A DNA stretch of 42,730 bases. Source: Streptomyces africanus (GTDB lineage Bacteria > Actinomycetota > Actinomycetes > Streptomycetales > Streptomycetaceae). Under the pieces are notes generated by a model. The model had not been told where the DNA came from, did no database searches, and saw only the letters and a list, made by a program, of their open reading frames with translations. Of this stretch, positions 42,401 to 42,730 are shown in pieces. Each line of letters begins with the position of its first letter. The first letter of the stretch is position 1. A program made the position numbers and the translations under genes. The DNA lies in NCBI RefSeq assembly GCF_002150735.1, contig NZ_MUKA01000241.1:251-42980 (forward strand). The letters are read 5' to 3'.

Positions 42401-42730
42401 CGGACGAGTGGTACAACTACCGCACCAACCCGCGCGAGCAGGCCAAGGTCCTCGCCACCCTGGACGAGACCACCTACCAGGGCGGCACCATGAAGGGCGA
42501 CCACCCGATCGCCTGGTGCCAGAGCTACGGCGGCGGCCGGTCCTTCTACACCGGCGGCGGCCACACCAAGGAGTCCTACGCCGACGAGGCCTTCCGCGCC
42601 CATCTGCTCGGCGGCCTGCAGTACGCCACCGGCCAGGTGAAGGCGGACTGCAAGCCGAGCAAGGACTACCGGAAGATCTTCAACGGCCAGACCCTGGACG
42701 GCTGGAAGCAGGCCGGCCCCGGCACGTTCA
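39496..42730 (+). CDS. Very large secreted sugar dehydrogenase-PKD-CBM6-ThuA-DUF1080 protein (3' end outside window)
   Basis: At least 1,078 residues, cut by the window end. GTG at 39496 follows GGAGGG and opens a long signal peptide (eleven-plus Arg/Thr/Pro residues, then TAAALFTGLLLAVGTPATVAG). In order come a glucose/sorbosone dehydrogenase-type beta-propeller at about 60-505 (RGTCCHVGGDIDFDADGNLY, MGFRNPFRMSVDD); a PKD domain at about 507-593 (YSWDFGDGTKGEG); a further beta domain; a CBM6-like domain at about 699-824 (INDGDWISFSPYRFDG); a ThuA glutamine-amidotransferase-like domain at about 830-1050 (GIHAAADTEYDWAFYGGL); and the start of a DUF1080 (3-keto-disaccharide hydrolase) domain (DYRKIFNGQTLDGWK). 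Such unions couple oxidation of a glycan sugar with handling of the keto product. It lies just downstream of the sugar import operon. Confidence 0.92.
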   Translation, partial: MHRTRPRSTRTPRRPRLRTAAALFTGLLLAVGTPATVAGAQPAPAEQDEPAAAEGQFQQVPLAKGEHETGEPMSLAVLPDRSVLHTARDGTLRLTDQGGVTKIAGRIPVYSHDEEGLQGVGIDPDFKNNRAIYLYYAPPLDTPAGDAPETGTAEDFKKFDGVNRLSRFVLNANGTLNMASEKKVLDVAASRGTCCHVGGDIDFDADGNLYLSTGDDTNPFSSDGYTPIDDREGRNPAFDARRSAGNTNDLRGKILRIKVAEDGSYTVPEGNLFAPGTEKTRPEIYAMGFRNPFRMSVDDKTGIVYVGDYGPDAGAADPKRGPAGQVEFAKVTKAANFGWPFCTGDNDAYVDYDFATKESGEKFDCDAPKNTSPHNTGLVDLPPAQAAWIPYDDGSVPEFGSGSESPMAGPVYRYDPQLDSSVKFPEAYDGDFFAGEFGRRWIKRIEQNDDGSVAKINDFPWTGTQIMDMEFGPDGALYVLDYGLSWFQGDKDSALYRIENAEDGFSPIAEATADKTSGAAGLKVKFTGSAKDADSPDLTYSWDFGDGTKGEGLNPTHQYKKVGTYSATFTAKDPEGNTGNASVRIVVGNTEPKVRIDVPGNGTLAEFGKPVPFKVTVTDPEETIDCSKVKVVYSLGHDSHAHELTSEMGCEGTLKPPAGDGGHDPNADIYGVVGASYTDGGANGQEALTGTARTVLQPLHRQGEHFTAQSGVSVIEKTGANGGKTVGDINDGDWISFSPYRFDGQKKMTVRASSGGEGGFIELRTGSPDGPLHGSAYIPPTGGWETFQNIDVPLRSLPKKTTDIYLVFKGGEGALFDLDDFEFSKEPFTGGKKVLVFSKTAGFRHDSIPAGITALKELGGPAGITVDATEEAKQFTTANLAKYDAVAFLSTTGDVLNAEQQQAFENYVKNGGGYMGIHAAADTEYDWAFYGGLVGAYFDSHPAIQKATVRVEDHDHPSTAHLGDAWERTDEWYNYRTNPREQAKVLATLDETTYQGGTMKGDHPIAWCQSYGGGRSFYTGGGHTKESYADEAFRAHLLGGLQYATGQVKADCKPSKDYRKIFNGQTLDGWKQAGPGTF

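Overview
The window is high-GC actinobacterial DNA. GC-rich third codon positions, many GTG/TTG starts, CebR-type operators, an intergenic repeat typical of Streptomyces and the mix of secreted polysaccharidases all point to Streptomyces or a close relative. About 22 kb is extracellular and carbohydrate biology, and the rest is small metabolic modules. I saw no rRNA, tRNA, CRISPR array, phage or insertion sequence.

Region 1 (1-10.8 kb) is plant cell-wall degradation. It holds a frameshifted WYL regulator, a secreted rhamnogalacturonan lyase (PL11), a GH74 xyloglucanase with CBM2, a GH48 reducing-end cellobiohydrolase with CBM2, and a divergent GH6 cellobiohydrolase with CBM2. The GH48/GH6 divergent promoter carries a perfect CebR palindrome (8695-8708) and a degenerate copy (8838-8851), so the exo-cellulase pair acting on opposite chain ends is probably induced together by cello-oligosaccharides. 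Region 2 (10.9-21.8 kb) is a mosaic: a His-rich methyltransferase, an aldo/keto reductase, a long-chain acyl-CoA ligase, a LysR regulator divergent from a bile-acid-symporter-family transporter, a sialidase/DUF5005-like secreted pair, and a quinone-oxidoreductase-like gene divergent from a MarR regulator with clear operators.

Region 3 (21.8-31.9 kb) looks like an oxalate/formate module. A five-gene minus-strand operon encodes a PanE-like reductase, a formate dehydrogenase catalytic subunit, a fused NuoE-NuoF-type diaphorase, an Fe-S protein and FdhD. It is divergent from an OFA-family MFS transporter with an overlapping 46-residue membrane peptide, a FabH-like synthase and a GntR/FCD regulator. 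The formate dehydrogenase is unusual. The Fe4S4 domain that normally begins the molybdenum subunit is missing there and sits instead at the C-terminus of the separate Fe-S protein, which also lacks the His/Cys ligand motif of the N5-type cluster. A shared ACTGTAGAC core lies in the divergent promoter and upstream of the GntR gene.

Region 4 (32-42.7 kb) is a sugar module: a ROK regulator, a ribose-type ABC importer (ATPase, permease, lipoprotein), a Gfo/Idh/MocA dehydrogenase, a sugar isomerase/epimerase, and a very large secreted protein cut by the window edge. That protein carries glucose/sorbosone-dehydrogenase, PKD, CBM6-like, ThuA and the start of a DUF1080 domain. The combination suggests oxidation and cleavage of glycosides through keto-sugar intermediates; this is inference.
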